A stretch of 64,000 bases of DNA from Fructilactobacillus florum DSM 22689 = JCM 16035 (GTDB taxonomy: Bacteria; Bacillota; Bacilli; Lactobacillales; Lactobacillaceae). Positions within the stretch are counted from its first letter, which is position 1; each line of letters opens with the position of its first letter. Positions 27,022 to 34,835 of this stretch are shown here, one piece after another. The stretch lies in assembly GCF_001436645.1 (NCBI RefSeq), contig NZ_AYZI01000002.1:62001-126000 (forward strand). The letters are read 5' to 3'. A model generated the notes under the pieces. The model had not been told where the DNA came from and did not search any database. It saw nothing but the letters and a program-made list of their open reading frames with translations. The translations under genes were made by a program, and so were the position numbers.

Positions 27022-27064
27022 AACGTCCCTGATTGTGTCATTGACACAGTTAGGGACGTTTTTT
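27022..27064 (+). terminator. First T-box terminator
   Basis: AACGTCCCT/AGGGACGTT with an inner TGTGTC/GACACA helix and a T-run, directly after the first T-box core. Confidence 0.9.
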
Positions 27065-27160
27065 GTTTGCAAGCCACGTCACAAAGTGCAGGGAAATAGC
27101 CGTATTTAGTAAGATGATCGGTGGGTTAGTTAGCATCGATTTTAACGAGGTGGTACCGCG
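27065..27160 (+). promoter_or_regulatory. Second T-box antiterminator module without its own Stem I
   Basis: GAGGTGGTACCGCG (27147-27160) is a fully canonical T-box core, about 130 nt after the first. A small stem (GATG/CATC) precedes it. In the 80 nt between the first terminator and this core I find no AGAGAG, GGTG or specifier-loop pattern. It looks like a duplicated antiterminator domain sharing the upstream Stem I, or a degenerate second T-box. Confidence 0.75.
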
Positions 27161-27165
27161 TTTTT

Positions 27166-27203
27166 AACGTCCTTGTTCGCTTAGCGAATGAGGACGTTTT
27201 TTA
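27166..27203 (+). terminator. Second T-box terminator
   Basis: A 15-bp hairpin with arms AACGTCCTTGTTCGC and GCGAATGAGGACGTT (two G-U pairs), followed by a T-run. It lies 40 nt before brnQ and starts with the same AACGTCC as the first terminator. Confidence 0.9.
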
Positions 27204-27242
27204 TTTCATTATAATAAATTCAAAACTTAAAGGAGTTTGATT

Positions 27243-28616
27243 ATGAAGCAGGAAACAAAAAATGCACGACTTACCTGGAAACAGCATCTTGTTTTAGCTT
27301 CACTGTTGTTTGGACTGTTTTTCGGAGCTGGTAATCTGATTTTTCCAATCCATTTAGGTCAAATTGCTGGACCAAATTGGTTTCCGGCGGCCATTGGTTT
27401 CTTATTATCAGCCATCTTGCTACCATTGTTTTCAATTTTTGCACTCAGTCTCACTAAGAGCAGTAGCATGTACGAACTGGTTTTGCCGGTGGGTCGCATC
27501 TTTTCACTGTTATTTTTAATGGCGGCCCACGGTTCGATGGGATTGCTAATTGGGTCTCCGCGGCTTGCCACGGTAACTTTTACCATGGGGGTGCAGCCGT
27601 TTGTTCCTAAAACGTGGCTTCCGATAGCGTTGTTTTTGTTTTCTGGATGTTTCTTTGCGTTAATCATTGCCTTAGCATATCGACAGACCAGTATCATTAA
27701 AAGTGTTGGTCAAATTCTAAATCCGTTATTTGTTACATTACTGATTCTGTTATTTTTTGTAGCTTTCATTATCAATGGTGACTTGACCAAACTACCCTTG
27801 GTTTCTCAACCGGGACAGGGAACGCCGTCTCTAATTAGTGGATTCTTGGAAGGTTATAATACCATGGACGCTCTAGCGGGACTGGGATTTGGGGTGACTA
27901 TTATTGCGGCAATGCGCGTTTATTTGAAACAGAAACAGCCGCCTGCGCTTGAGGTTGTCAAAGTTGGAATGAGTGCAATGGGCTTTGAAGCATTGATTTA
28001 TGTAAGTTTAATTGCCCTGGGAGCCTTAAGTTTAAGCTATGGAAAGGTTAGTCCTGATGGGGGAACCGCCTTTACGCAAATTATGCAGCATTACACTGGT
28101 TTTTTGGGAGCTGCTCTGTTAGCTGCCCTGACCTTTTTAGCTTGTTTGACGACCGCCGTAGGAGTATTGACTTCCTTTGCTCAGGATTTAGGCAATCGCT
28201 TTCCTAACATCGGTTATCACAAATTTTTGCTAGGGGCTAATTTGATTGCCTTTATAATTGCAAACTTTGGTTTGGAACAGATTATTGCTTTTTCAGCCCC
28301 CATCCTCAGTTTGCTCTATCCGATCGCAATTACGGTAATCTTGTTAGGGCTTTTGAATCGCTGGATTGGTCAGAACGTGGTTTTCTATCGAGTGACGGTA
28401 ACTTTAGTGATGGGACCGGCTTGTCTGGATTTCTTTCACACCTTACCCCCGGTTTTACATCAGTTTAAGTTGGTGCAATCATTGGATAGGTGGAGTTTAC
28501 TCCACATTCCATGGTTTAGTATTGGACTTGATTTCATTCCCTTCATGGTGGGCGGGCTAGCGCTGAGTGCCCTAATTGTCGTGGGACAACATTGCCTTGC
28601 TAACCAGCACAATTAA
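27243..28616 (+). CDS. brnQ: Branched-chain amino acid carrier BrnQ
   Basis: A protein of 457 aa with 12 membrane helices. The N-terminal LLFGLFFGAGNLIFPIHLGQ is the signature of the LIVCS (BrnQ) family, which imports Ile, Leu and Val with sodium or protons. The LSYGKVSPDGGTAFTQIMQHY and TTAVGVLTSFAQDL blocks are also typical. AAAGGAG precedes the ATG at 27243. The T-box leader with an apparent Ile specifier predicts induction when charged tRNA-Ile is scarce. Confidence 0.93.
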   Translation: MKQETKNARLTWKQHLVLASLLFGLFFGAGNLIFPIHLGQIAGPNWFPAAIGFLLSAILLPLFSIFALSLTKSSSMYELVLPVGRIFSLLFLMAAHGSMGLLIGSPRLATVTFTMGVQPFVPKTWLPIALFLFSGCFFALIIALAYRQTSIIKSVGQILNPLFVTLLILLFFVAFIINGDLTKLPLVSQPGQGTPSLISGFLEGYNTMDALAGLGFGVTIIAAMRVYLKQKQPPALEVVKVGMSAMGFEALIYVSLIALGALSLSYGKVSPDGGTAFTQIMQHYTGFLGAALLAALTFLACLTTAVGVLTSFAQDLGNRFPNIGYHKFLLGANLIAFIIANFGLEQIIAFSAPILSLLYPIAITVILLGLLNRWIGQNVVFYRVTVTLVMGPACLDFFHTLPPVLHQFKLVQSLDRWSLLHIPWFSIGLDFIPFMVGGLALSALIVVGQHCLANQHN

Positions 28617-28632
28617 TTAGTGATAAAAAGCT

Positions 28633-28660
28633 TTGACAATTAATTCGAACGATATATAAT
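28633..28660 (+). promoter_or_regulatory. Consensus promoter of the cysteine-leader transcript
   Basis: TTGACA (28633-28638) and TATAAT (28655-28660) with 16 nt between them. Transcription should begin near 28667, about 390 nt before the MetQ-like start codon. No terminator separates it from brnQ, so some read-through is possible. Confidence 0.85.
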
Positions 28661-28754
28661 ATTCACAACTATTAAATATTAATTAAGCTAACTAGGTTTT
28701 TATAACGATTATGACCATTAAGAACGGGAATTTGATTTGAAAAGAGGGTTTTCC

Positions 28755-28787
28755 ATGGCTTGTTGTTGTTCATCTTTTTTGAGTTAA
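28755..28787 (+). CDS. Leader mini-ORF 1, peptide MACCCSSFLS
   Basis: A ten-codon frame whose third to fifth codons are TGT TGT TGT (Cys-Cys-Cys). AAAGAGGG lies 6 nt before the ATG. The stop is followed after 1 nt by a region able to form several alternative stems, and a terminator begins 100 nt later. Runs of the regulatory amino acid near the start of a tiny ORF are the classic sign of a transcription-attenuation leader peptide. The natural reading is a sensor of charged tRNA-Cys. That it is translated is inferred. Confidence 0.7.
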   Translation: MACCCSSFLS

Positions 28788-28886
28788 GCATGAGAAATGC
28801 AGGGATGTTTTTCTCATGAATTAGTATTCTGAAGTTATGAGAAATTCATCAATGATCAACAGCGTAAGGGATGAGAAAAATTCCTT

Positions 28887-28924
28887 AAAAAAACCGTGAT
28901 CTAGGTGATAGAGCACGGTTTTTT
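28887..28924 (+). terminator. Attenuator terminator in the cysteine leader
   Basis: AAAAAACCGTG pairs with CACGGTTTTTT, with an inner TCT/AGA, then a T-run. It lies between mini-ORF 1 and mini-ORF 2, so the downstream genes need read-through. Confidence 0.85.
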
Positions 28925-28948
28925 GCTACCGATGAGAAGGAGCTTCTT

Positions 28949-29026
28949 GTGAATCAACTTTTAGTGGCACTATTTGGTAAATATCGTGGTGGACGCTCCT
29001 GTTGTGGCGACAATTTATGTAATTAG
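28949..29026 (+). CDS. Leader mini-ORF 2, 25-residue Cys-rich peptide
   Basis: GTG start 6 nt after a near-perfect AAGGAG, 25 codons. It begins with a hydrophobic NQLLVALFGKY and ends RGGRSCCGDNLCN, with Cys at positions 18, 19 and 24. It stops 29 nt before the MetQ-like gene. The Ser-Cys-Cys codons overlap CTCCTGTTGT, which can pair with the ribosome binding site of that gene (see hairpin entry). I infer a second leader peptide that acts at the level of translation. Alternatively it is a small Cys-rich functional peptide. I do not recognise it from any named family. Confidence 0.72.
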   Translation: MNQLLVALFGKYRGGRSCCGDNLCN

Positions 29027-29045
29027 CAAGTTGACAACGTAGGAG
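28996..29045 (+). promoter_or_regulatory. Hairpin hiding the MetQ-like Shine-Dalgarno
   Basis: CTCCT-GTTGT (28996-29005) pairs with ACAAC-gt-AGGAG (29034-29045): ten base pairs with a 2-nt bulge. The right arm contains the AGGAG used to start the gene at 29056. The left arm is the Ser-Cys-Cys codon stretch of mini-ORF 2. A ribosome held at those Cys codons would open the hairpin and free the start site, as in erm-type translational attenuators. Confidence 0.6.
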
Positions 29046-29055
29046 GATTGCAATC

Positions 29056-29877
29056 ATGAAAAAGAAGTTTATTTATTTAGCATTACTAGCAGCACTTGGA
29101 ATCGGATTTATCTATACGTTTGTGTTAAAACCACAGCAGTCCGAAACCAACACCATTCGGTTGGCTTCCTCGCCAGGACCGTACAGTGATTTATTTTTAA
29201 ATGGAATCAAGCCAATTTTGGAAAAAGAAGGATACAAAGTAAAGAATCAATCCTTTAGTGATTTGTCATTGGCGGATGTGGCGATTAATAATGGGGAAGC
29301 TGATCTTAATGTCGACCAGCACACTGCTTATATGAAGAATTTTAATCAGGAAAAGCACGCTAATTTGGTCGCACTAACTAAAATTCCAACGGTTCCAACT
29401 GGAATTTATCCGGCTCGAAAGCAACAACTGCGAGCAGTAGCTAAGGGAGATTCGGTTGCAATTCCAAATGACCCTTCTAACATGGCTCGTGCCTATAATG
29501 TGATGGTCAAGGCGGGATGGATTACCTTAAAACCGGGCGTTAATCCAATCAAAGCGACTAGTAAGGATATTGCTACGAACAAGTATGATTTAAAAATTCA
29601 AGAGATGCAGGACGTTCAAATCCCACGTTCTCGTCAAGATTTTGATTACGTGATCTTGCCAGGATCAACGGCATATCCAGCCAAGATTTCAACTAAGACA
29701 ATGTTGTTACCAGAAAACATTAAACCTGACTATTATTTAGTGGCGGCTATTAATAAGCAGGATCAAAATAAGAAGTGGGCTAAAGCAGTTCGGAAAGCCT
29801 ACCATTCTAAGGAATTTAAACAATATTTAGCAAAGCATAATCGAGATAGTTTTTGGAAGGTACCTAAAGAAGCGTGA
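29056..29877 (+). CDS. MetQ/NlpA-like substrate-binding protein, no lipobox
   Basis: A protein of 273 aa of the MetQ (NLPA) family, which binds methionine or related amino acids for ABC import. Family blocks: IRLASSPGPYSDLF, VDQHTAYMKNFN, VAIPNDPSNMARAYNVM and DFDYVILPGSTAYPA. The N-terminal helix (about 5-23) lacks the lipobox Cys; indeed the whole protein has no Cys. It is therefore probably anchored by an uncleaved signal helix. No MetN ATPase or MetI permease is adjacent, so it must use a system elsewhere. The Cys-coding leader points to cysteine, cystine or a related sulfur compound as ligand, by inference. Confidence 0.8.
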   Translation: MKKKFIYLALLAALGIGFIYTFVLKPQQSETNTIRLASSPGPYSDLFLNGIKPILEKEGYKVKNQSFSDLSLADVAINNGEADLNVDQHTAYMKNFNQEKHANLVALTKIPTVPTGIYPARKQQLRAVAKGDSVAIPNDPSNMARAYNVMVKAGWITLKPGVNPIKATSKDIATNKYDLKIQEMQDVQIPRSRQDFDYVILPGSTAYPAKISTKTMLLPENIKPDYYLVAAINKQDQNKKWAKAVRKAYHSKEFKQYLAKHNRDSFWKVPKEA

Positions 29878-29912
29878 TCGGCAATTAACTGGGTTAAATA
29901 GAAACTATATTT

Positions 29913-29970
29913 TTAAATCAAAAACGGGACGAAAAATCAGTTTAGATTTTTCGTCCCGTTTTTGATTTAA
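29913..29970. terminator. Long perfect bidirectional terminator
   Basis: Two perfectly complementary 26-nt arms (29913-29938 and 29945-29970) with a 6-nt loop, core CGGGACG/CGTCCCG flanked by A and T runs, between converging genes. Confidence 0.92.
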
Positions 29971-29973
29971 TTA

Positions 29974-31716
29974 TTATGCTTGTGGTAATTGTTGCTGTAA
30001 AGCAGCTTCATATTGGGTCAAGCGCTCAGTAGCCTCCGCCTCAGTGGGAGCTTTAACCCCCAGATAAAATTTGATTTTAGGTTCGGTTCCTGAAGGTCGA
30101 ATTGCCAACCACGTATCGTCTGCAAACCAATACTTTAAGACATCTGAAGTTGGTAAATCGAGTTTGGTTTTTTGACCGTCGGCAGTACGGCGAATGCCAG
30201 TTTTGAAATCATCAAGTGCGGTAACTGGTTGACCGTTTAGGTTCTGGAGCGGAGTGGCACGAAACTCACTCATTAGTTTGCTCATCGTGGCTTGCCCGTC
30301 AAGGCCGGGGAAATCTTTGGCAATTGTTTTTTCACGATAGTAACCATATTCCTGATAGAGCTGGTTGAGACCATCGTATAAGGTGAGTTGCTGTTGTTTA
30401 TAAAAGGCAGCCACCTCGGCAAGAAGCATGGTTGATTGAACAGCATCTTTATCGCGGACAAATGGTTTGATCAAGTAGCCAAAACTTTCTTCAAATCCAA
30501 AGAGGAAGGTGTGATCATGGTTGGTTTCAAAATTCTTGATTTGTTCGGCAATGAATTTGAAACCGGTCAACACGTTTTTCATTTTTACGCCATAATGATC
30601 AGCAATGGCGGTGGCTAACTCTGTTGAAACAATTGACTTTACAACGACTCCATTTTCAGGAAGATCATGAAGGCGCTGCTTGGCTTTTAGAAGGTAATCC
30701 AACAGCACGCTGGCAATTTGGTTACCGGTCATTAACTGGTATTCACCATTAGGTTGGCGCACAGCGGCCCCTAATCGGTCGGCATCAGGGTCGGTCGCAA
30801 TTAGCACATCAGCAGCTTCTTGCTTGCCCAGTTGAATGGCTAAGTCAAATGTTTGAGCAAATTCCGGATTTGGAAACGGTGTGGTGGGAAACTCCGGATC
30901 AGCAATGGTTTGAGCCACTACGGTGTCATAGTTTTGAAAGCCCGCCTGATTTAACGCCCGCCGCGTGATGATTTTTCCGGTTCCATGAAGGGGCGTATAG
31001 ACAAACTTAAGTTGTTTACCGACATCTCGAATTAAATCGTGATTAATGTTGACGGTTTTAATTTTATCAAGGTAAGCTACATCAACATCTTCACCGATCA
31101 CTTGAACAAGCCCCTTGTGGCGGAGTTCTGGTTCAGAAACAGTTTTGATGGCGAACAAGTCAGCAACCTGCCGAACGTAACTTGTCATGAGATCTGATTC
31201 TTGGGGTGGCATTTGTCCGCCATCAGGACCATAAATCTTATAACCGTTGTATTGTTTTGGGTTGTGGCTGGCAGTAATCATAATGCCCGCATAGGTGTGT
31301 AAATGACGGACGGCAAATGAAAGCTCTGGAGTTGGACGCAAGTCATCAAAAATAAAGCTTTTAATGCCGTGGGCACCGAGCACTCCAGCTGCTTCGTGAG
31401 CAAAATCACAGGAATGGTAGCGGGAATCAAAACTAATTGCCACGCCACGTTCTCGTTCTGCTGCCGGGAGGGTTTCCATCATCTTGGCTAATCCTTCGGT
31501 AGCTTGGCGGACCGTATAGATATTCATTCGGTTCGTACCCGCACCCAAAATGCCCCGCATGCCAGCGGTTCCAAATGATAATGAAGTTCCAAATGCATCT
31601 GCGAGAAGCTGTTGATTATCCTTCATTTGAACCAGCTCGCGATGTAAATCAACTGGTAAATGTGGTGCGGTTAGCCAGGTTGAATAGCGGCTGTCAAGTT
31701 CTGCTTGATTTATCAT
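29974..31716 (-). CDS. pgcA: Phospho-sugar mutase (alpha-phosphoglucomutase type)
   Basis: A protein of 580 aa, usual for the PgcA/PGM2-like branch. It interconverts glucose-6-phosphate and glucose-1-phosphate. The phosphoserine loop is GIMITASHNPKQYNGYKIYG near residue 145, the metal loop is DPDADRLG near 315, and the C-terminal phosphate-binding loop is IRPSGTEPKIKFY near 535. AAAGGAGTC precedes the ATG. It supplies glucose-1-phosphate for UDP-glucose and thus for the polysaccharide genes and galE of this window. Confidence 0.9.
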   Translation of the reverse strand: MINQAELDSRYSTWLTAPHLPVDLHRELVQMKDNQQLLADAFGTSLSFGTAGMRGILGAGTNRMNIYTVRQATEGLAKMMETLPAAERERGVAISFDSRYHSCDFAHEAAGVLGAHGIKSFIFDDLRPTPELSFAVRHLHTYAGIMITASHNPKQYNGYKIYGPDGGQMPPQESDLMTSYVRQVADLFAIKTVSEPELRHKGLVQVIGEDVDVAYLDKIKTVNINHDLIRDVGKQLKFVYTPLHGTGKIITRRALNQAGFQNYDTVVAQTIADPEFPTTPFPNPEFAQTFDLAIQLGKQEAADVLIATDPDADRLGAAVRQPNGEYQLMTGNQIASVLLDYLLKAKQRLHDLPENGVVVKSIVSTELATAIADHYGVKMKNVLTGFKFIAEQIKNFETNHDHTFLFGFEESFGYLIKPFVRDKDAVQSTMLLAEVAAFYKQQQLTLYDGLNQLYQEYGYYREKTIAKDFPGLDGQATMSKLMSEFRATPLQNLNGQPVTALDDFKTGIRRTADGQKTKLDLPTSDVLKYWFADDTWLAIRPSGTEPKIKFYLGVKAPTEAEATERLTQYEAALQQQLPQA

Positions 31717-31887
31717 TAATAAGACTCCTTTGATTGATTGAAACGGTTCCTCTTTTAAGGCAAATTATAGTTATTAATCGACAACCAGTCAATTTTGGTT
31801 GTAAAACCACGGGCATTAACCAGCGGTTGGTCTATTCTGTGGATATGCTATAATTCAAGACAAAATGTTTAATTGGAGGATCTGGCG

Positions 31888-32160
31888 ATGGAATTTTCTA
31901 ATGCACCCGGGCGTATCTATCGGTTAGCAGCAGATGGCAGCTTGCAAGCCGAACTGACGTATCATCTAGATCAAGGAGCCATGGTGATTACGAAGACTTT
32001 TGTTGCTCCGGCAGCCCGTGGACAAGGATTAGCCGGTAAGTTGATGTTGGCAGCGATTGCTTTGGCGCGCAGCCATCAGTATCAGATTAAGCCAGTTTGT
32101 TCGTATGCGCAGGAATTTTTTAATAAGAAGAAAGAATATCAAGATTTGTTGAAGGGGTAG
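31888..32160 (+). CDS. GNAT-like acetyltransferase, YjdJ type
   Basis: A protein of 90 aa of the small single-domain group. It has [24 protein letters not shown], the acetyl-CoA binding R/Q-x-x-G-x-G/A loop, then a C-terminal [17 protein letters not shown] with the CSYAQ-type motif found in YjdJ-like proteins. TTGGAGG precedes the ATG at 31888. The substrate is unknown. It starts the run that continues with galE 4 nt after its stop. Confidence 0.78.
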   Translation: MEFSNAPGRIYRLAADGSLQAELTYHLDQGAMVITKTFVAPAARGQGLAGKLMLAAIALARSHQYQIKPVCSYAQEFFNKKKEYQDLLKG

Positions 32161-32164
32161 TGAG

Positions 32165-33154
32165 ATGTCAATTTTAGTTGCCGGCGGAGCTGGCTATATT
32201 GGTTCACATATGGTTGATCGGTTAATTGAGCAAGGATATGAAGTAGTGGTGGCCGACAATCTTTCAACTGGTCATCGGCAGGCGGTTTCTCCTGCGGCTA
32301 AATTTTATCAGGGGGATACGCGTGATCGTGAATTTCTGGATCAGCTGTTTGCTACTGAGTCAATTGATGCGGTTATCCATATGGATGCATTCTCGTTAGT
32401 ATCGGAATCGATGGAAAAACCGCTGAAGTATTTTGATAATAATGTGATTGGTATGATTGTATTGTTAGAAGCAATGCACAAGGCTGAGATTAAAAAAATT
32501 GTTTTCTCATCAACAGCGGCGACCTACGGTAACCCAGCCAGAGTTCCCATCCAAGAAGATGATCAAACGCAACCGATCAATCCTTACGGCGAGAGCAAAC
32601 TGATGATGGAACACATTATGAAATGGATGGAGGCTGCCTACGGAATCCGTGGGGTGGCATTGCGTTACTTTAATGCGGCGGGCGCTAAGGAAGATGGTTC
32701 AATCGGAGAAGACCATCATCCAGAAACGCATTTGATTCCAATGGTTTTGAAAGTAGCGGCAGGGCAACAGGATGAGCTAAAGATTTTTGGCGATGATTAT
32801 GACACGGTTGATGGAACTAATGTTCGTGACTACATTCATATCCTAGATCTAGCTGATGCACACATTCTGGCTCTCAACTATCTGCAAGCGGGCAAGCCCA
32901 CTGCCAGCTTTAATCTAGGGTCTTCCACTGGTTTTTCGAACCAAGAGATTTTAGCAGCAGCACGCCGGGTTACTGGTCAACCGATTCCAGCAAAGATTGC
33001 TCCTCGGCGCCCTGGCGATCCAGATACGTTAGTTGCCGATAGTCAGAAGGCTCGGCAGATTTTGGGCTGGCAACCTCGATACGATGATATTGAGGCAATT
33101 ATCGCCACGGCTTGGACTTGGAAACAAAGACATCCACATGGATTCGAGGACTAG
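32165..33154 (+). CDS. galE: UDP-glucose 4-epimerase
   Basis: A protein of 329 aa of the extended SDR class. It interconverts UDP-glucose and UDP-galactose. [16 protein letters not shown] binds NAD. The catalytic set is SSTAATYG (Ser) and [11 protein letters not shown] (YxxxK). [11 protein letters not shown] and [17 protein letters not shown] follow. It has no galK/galT neighbours, so it more likely supplies UDP-galactose for surface glycans than galactose breakdown. Confidence 0.92.
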   Translation: MSILVAGGAGYIGSHMVDRLIEQGYEVVVADNLSTGHRQAVSPAAKFYQGDTRDREFLDQLFATESIDAVIHMDAFSLVSESMEKPLKYFDNNVIGMIVLLEAMHKAEIKKIVFSSTAATYGNPARVPIQEDDQTQPINPYGESKLMMEHIMKWMEAAYGIRGVALRYFNAAGAKEDGSIGEDHHPETHLIPMVLKVAAGQQDELKIFGDDYDTVDGTNVRDYIHILDLADAHILALNYLQAGKPTASFNLGSSTGFSNQEILAAARRVTGQPIPAKIAPRRPGDPDTLVADSQKARQILGWQPRYDDIEAIIATAWTWKQRHPHGFED

Positions 33155-33157
33155 ATT

Positions 33158-34069
33158 TTGCAAAAAAGACTATCAATGTTTCGGGGTGCTTTTTTAGCAA
33201 TCGCCGGCGCTCTAATGTGGGGAATCCAGGGACCGGTAGCTCAGTTTTTGTTTCAAGATACCAAGTTTTCCACAACGTGGCTGATGGGCATTAAAATGTT
33301 GCTTGCAGGGGTCGGGCTTCTGCTTTTGGCAAAGTATGGATTGCATCAGTCACTAAGAACTATTTGGCAACGTCCACAAAATGCTGGTCAGTTGCTACTT
33401 TATGCGGTTTTAGGATTGTGTGGAGTACAATATTTTTTTCTATTAACGGTTCAAGCCAGTAACTCAGCAACTGCCACAATTATGCAGAGCTTGGGGACGG
33501 TTGTGATTGTCATAATTACAATCATAGTAACCAAAAAAGCACCGACGAGTTTAGAAGGGCTGGCGGTGGTGGTTGCATTGCTGGGAGCCTGGTTGCTGGT
33601 CACGAAAGGTAATTTAACGGTCTTAGCAATTAGTCCGAAGACATTGTGGTTGGGGCTAGCAGTGGCGGTAGCGGGAGCCTTACAAACACTGTTGCCAGTC
33701 CGCTTAATTCAGCACTTTAGCACCGTGATGGTGGTTGGTTGGGCAATGCTATTAGGAGGCATCTTATTTACGGTTATCCATCCCTTTTGGGTGCAGGTTC
33801 CGCGATTGACCCTAGCTGGTTGGCTAGGAGTGGCTTTCATTGTAGTTTTTGGGACAATGTTGTCATTTCTCTGTTTTATTTCAAGTCTGCATTACATTTC
33901 GCCCACTACAGCAGGATTGTTAGATACTTTTGAGCCCCTTTCAGCGACGATTGGGACCGTCTGGTTCTTTCAGACTAGCTTTAATATGTATGAAGTCATG
34001 GGAGCAGGGTTGATTTTAAGCACAGTTTTTATCTTGGCCTTGCAAACTAGATTTCCCAACAACCAGTAG
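33158..34069 (+). CDS. EamA family (DMT) transporter
   Basis: A protein of 303 aa with ten membrane helices in two EamA halves (about 10-145 and 155-295). The start is TTG at 33158 with GAGGA 7 nt upstream; ATG 33176 would also work. EamA proteins are metabolite exporters or importers of unknown ligand. It follows galE after 3 nt and is the first of three EamA genes here, only distantly similar to the other two. Confidence 0.82.
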   Translation: MQKRLSMFRGAFLAIAGALMWGIQGPVAQFLFQDTKFSTTWLMGIKMLLAGVGLLLLAKYGLHQSLRTIWQRPQNAGQLLLYAVLGLCGVQYFFLLTVQASNSATATIMQSLGTVVIVIITIIVTKKAPTSLEGLAVVVALLGAWLLVTKGNLTVLAISPKTLWLGLAVAVAGALQTLLPVRLIQHFSTVMVVGWAMLLGGILFTVIHPFWVQVPRLTLAGWLGVAFIVVFGTMLSFLCFISSLHYISPTTAGLLDTFEPLSATIGTVWFFQTSFNMYEVMGAGLILSTVFILALQTRFPNNQ

Positions 34070-34091
34070 GAAGCCTAAATTAAATTTACTT

Positions 34092-34135
34092 GAAAATTGC
34101 AGTCGGATCTTATGAAGGATCGGACGCTTTTTTTC
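34092..34135 (+). terminator. Imperfect intrinsic terminator
   Basis: GTCGGATC and GATCGGAC pair with one mismatch and are followed by a run of seven T residues. Confidence 0.6.
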
Positions 34136-34202
34136 GCTTAATAGGACAACGTGTTGATTTAATAAGTGAAATGGCGTATTCTAAAAGTGAAAGTGAGATG
34201 AA

Positions 34203-34835
34203 GTGCTAGTGGGACAGATCCGCAAGACCAACACAGTTGCTGCCATTAAGCAGGCCTTTATTAGTCTGCTGGGTTCTAAGGGACTCCAGGCGATGAATGT
34301 TTCTGATATTACCAGACAGGCTCAGGTGGGGCGTGGAACTTTTTACACCCATTTTCAGGATAAAAAGGCGTTGTTGCTCGAAGTAGAGAATGATTTGTTA
34401 CAGCAATTACATTCCGATTTAGATCAGATGATGCCAGATGCAGTTAGTTGGTTTTTAAATGATCAGCAACATCTCCAGCCCGCCCCCTTTTTGTTGGAAA
34501 CACTTAAGAGTTTTTACCATAATCACGTGGTAGTTGCACAGTTGTTTAGTGAACAAGGGGATCCTTATTTTTTAGGTAAGGTACGGCGCGTGATTTTTGC
34601 TGATTTGTTGCCACTATTTGACCATCCCAAGCAAGTGGTTCCAGTTGTAGGAATTTCTTTAGAGTATGCTCGCGAAGCAATTATTGATCAGGTGTTAGGA
34701 CTGATTGTGTACTGGATTTCAAAACCGGTTCCGGAACCACCCGAACAGATTTTACAAGTGATTGTGACCGTTTTGAATCATGCTCCGGCTAGTTTGTTGA
34801 TTTGGAAAGCACAACCAGAGGAGAACAAGAAATGA
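34203..34835 (+). CDS. TetR family transcriptional regulator
   Basis: A protein of 210 aa. The first 60 residues are a TetR helix-turn-helix: AIKQAFISLLGSKGLQAMN, then DITRQAQVGRGTFYTHFQDK. The C-terminal ligand domain is not recognisable. GTG start at 34203 or 34209 with a modest AGTGAG site. It overlaps the MMPL gene by ATGA, so it probably represses its own operon, the usual arrangement for TetR-efflux pairs. Confidence 0.85.
   Translation: MLVGQIRKTNTVAAIKQAFISLLGSKGLQAMNVSDITRQAQVGRGTFYTHFQDKKALLLEVENDLLQQLHSDLDQMMPDAVSWFLNDQQHLQPAPFLLETLKSFYHNHVVVAQLFSEQGDPYFLGKVRRVIFADLLPLFDHPKQVVPVVGISLEYAREAIIDQVLGLIVYWISKPVPEPPEQILQVIVTVLNHAPASLLIWKAQPEENKK

Noticed and set aside
26781-27099. Open frames on both strands across the brnQ leader
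   Set aside because: They overlap the structured T-box RNA and its terminators; composition is not protein-like.
28711-28740. A nine-codon frame upstream of mini-ORF 1, peptide MTIKNGNLI
   Set aside because: No ribosome binding site and no Cys codons; probably chance.
32386-32400. HMDAFSLV in GalE in place of HFAA, considered as an active-site change
   Set aside because: As far as I recall, H-x-D-A-F is common in GalE proteins of lactic acid bacteria; the Ser, Tyr and Lys are all in place.
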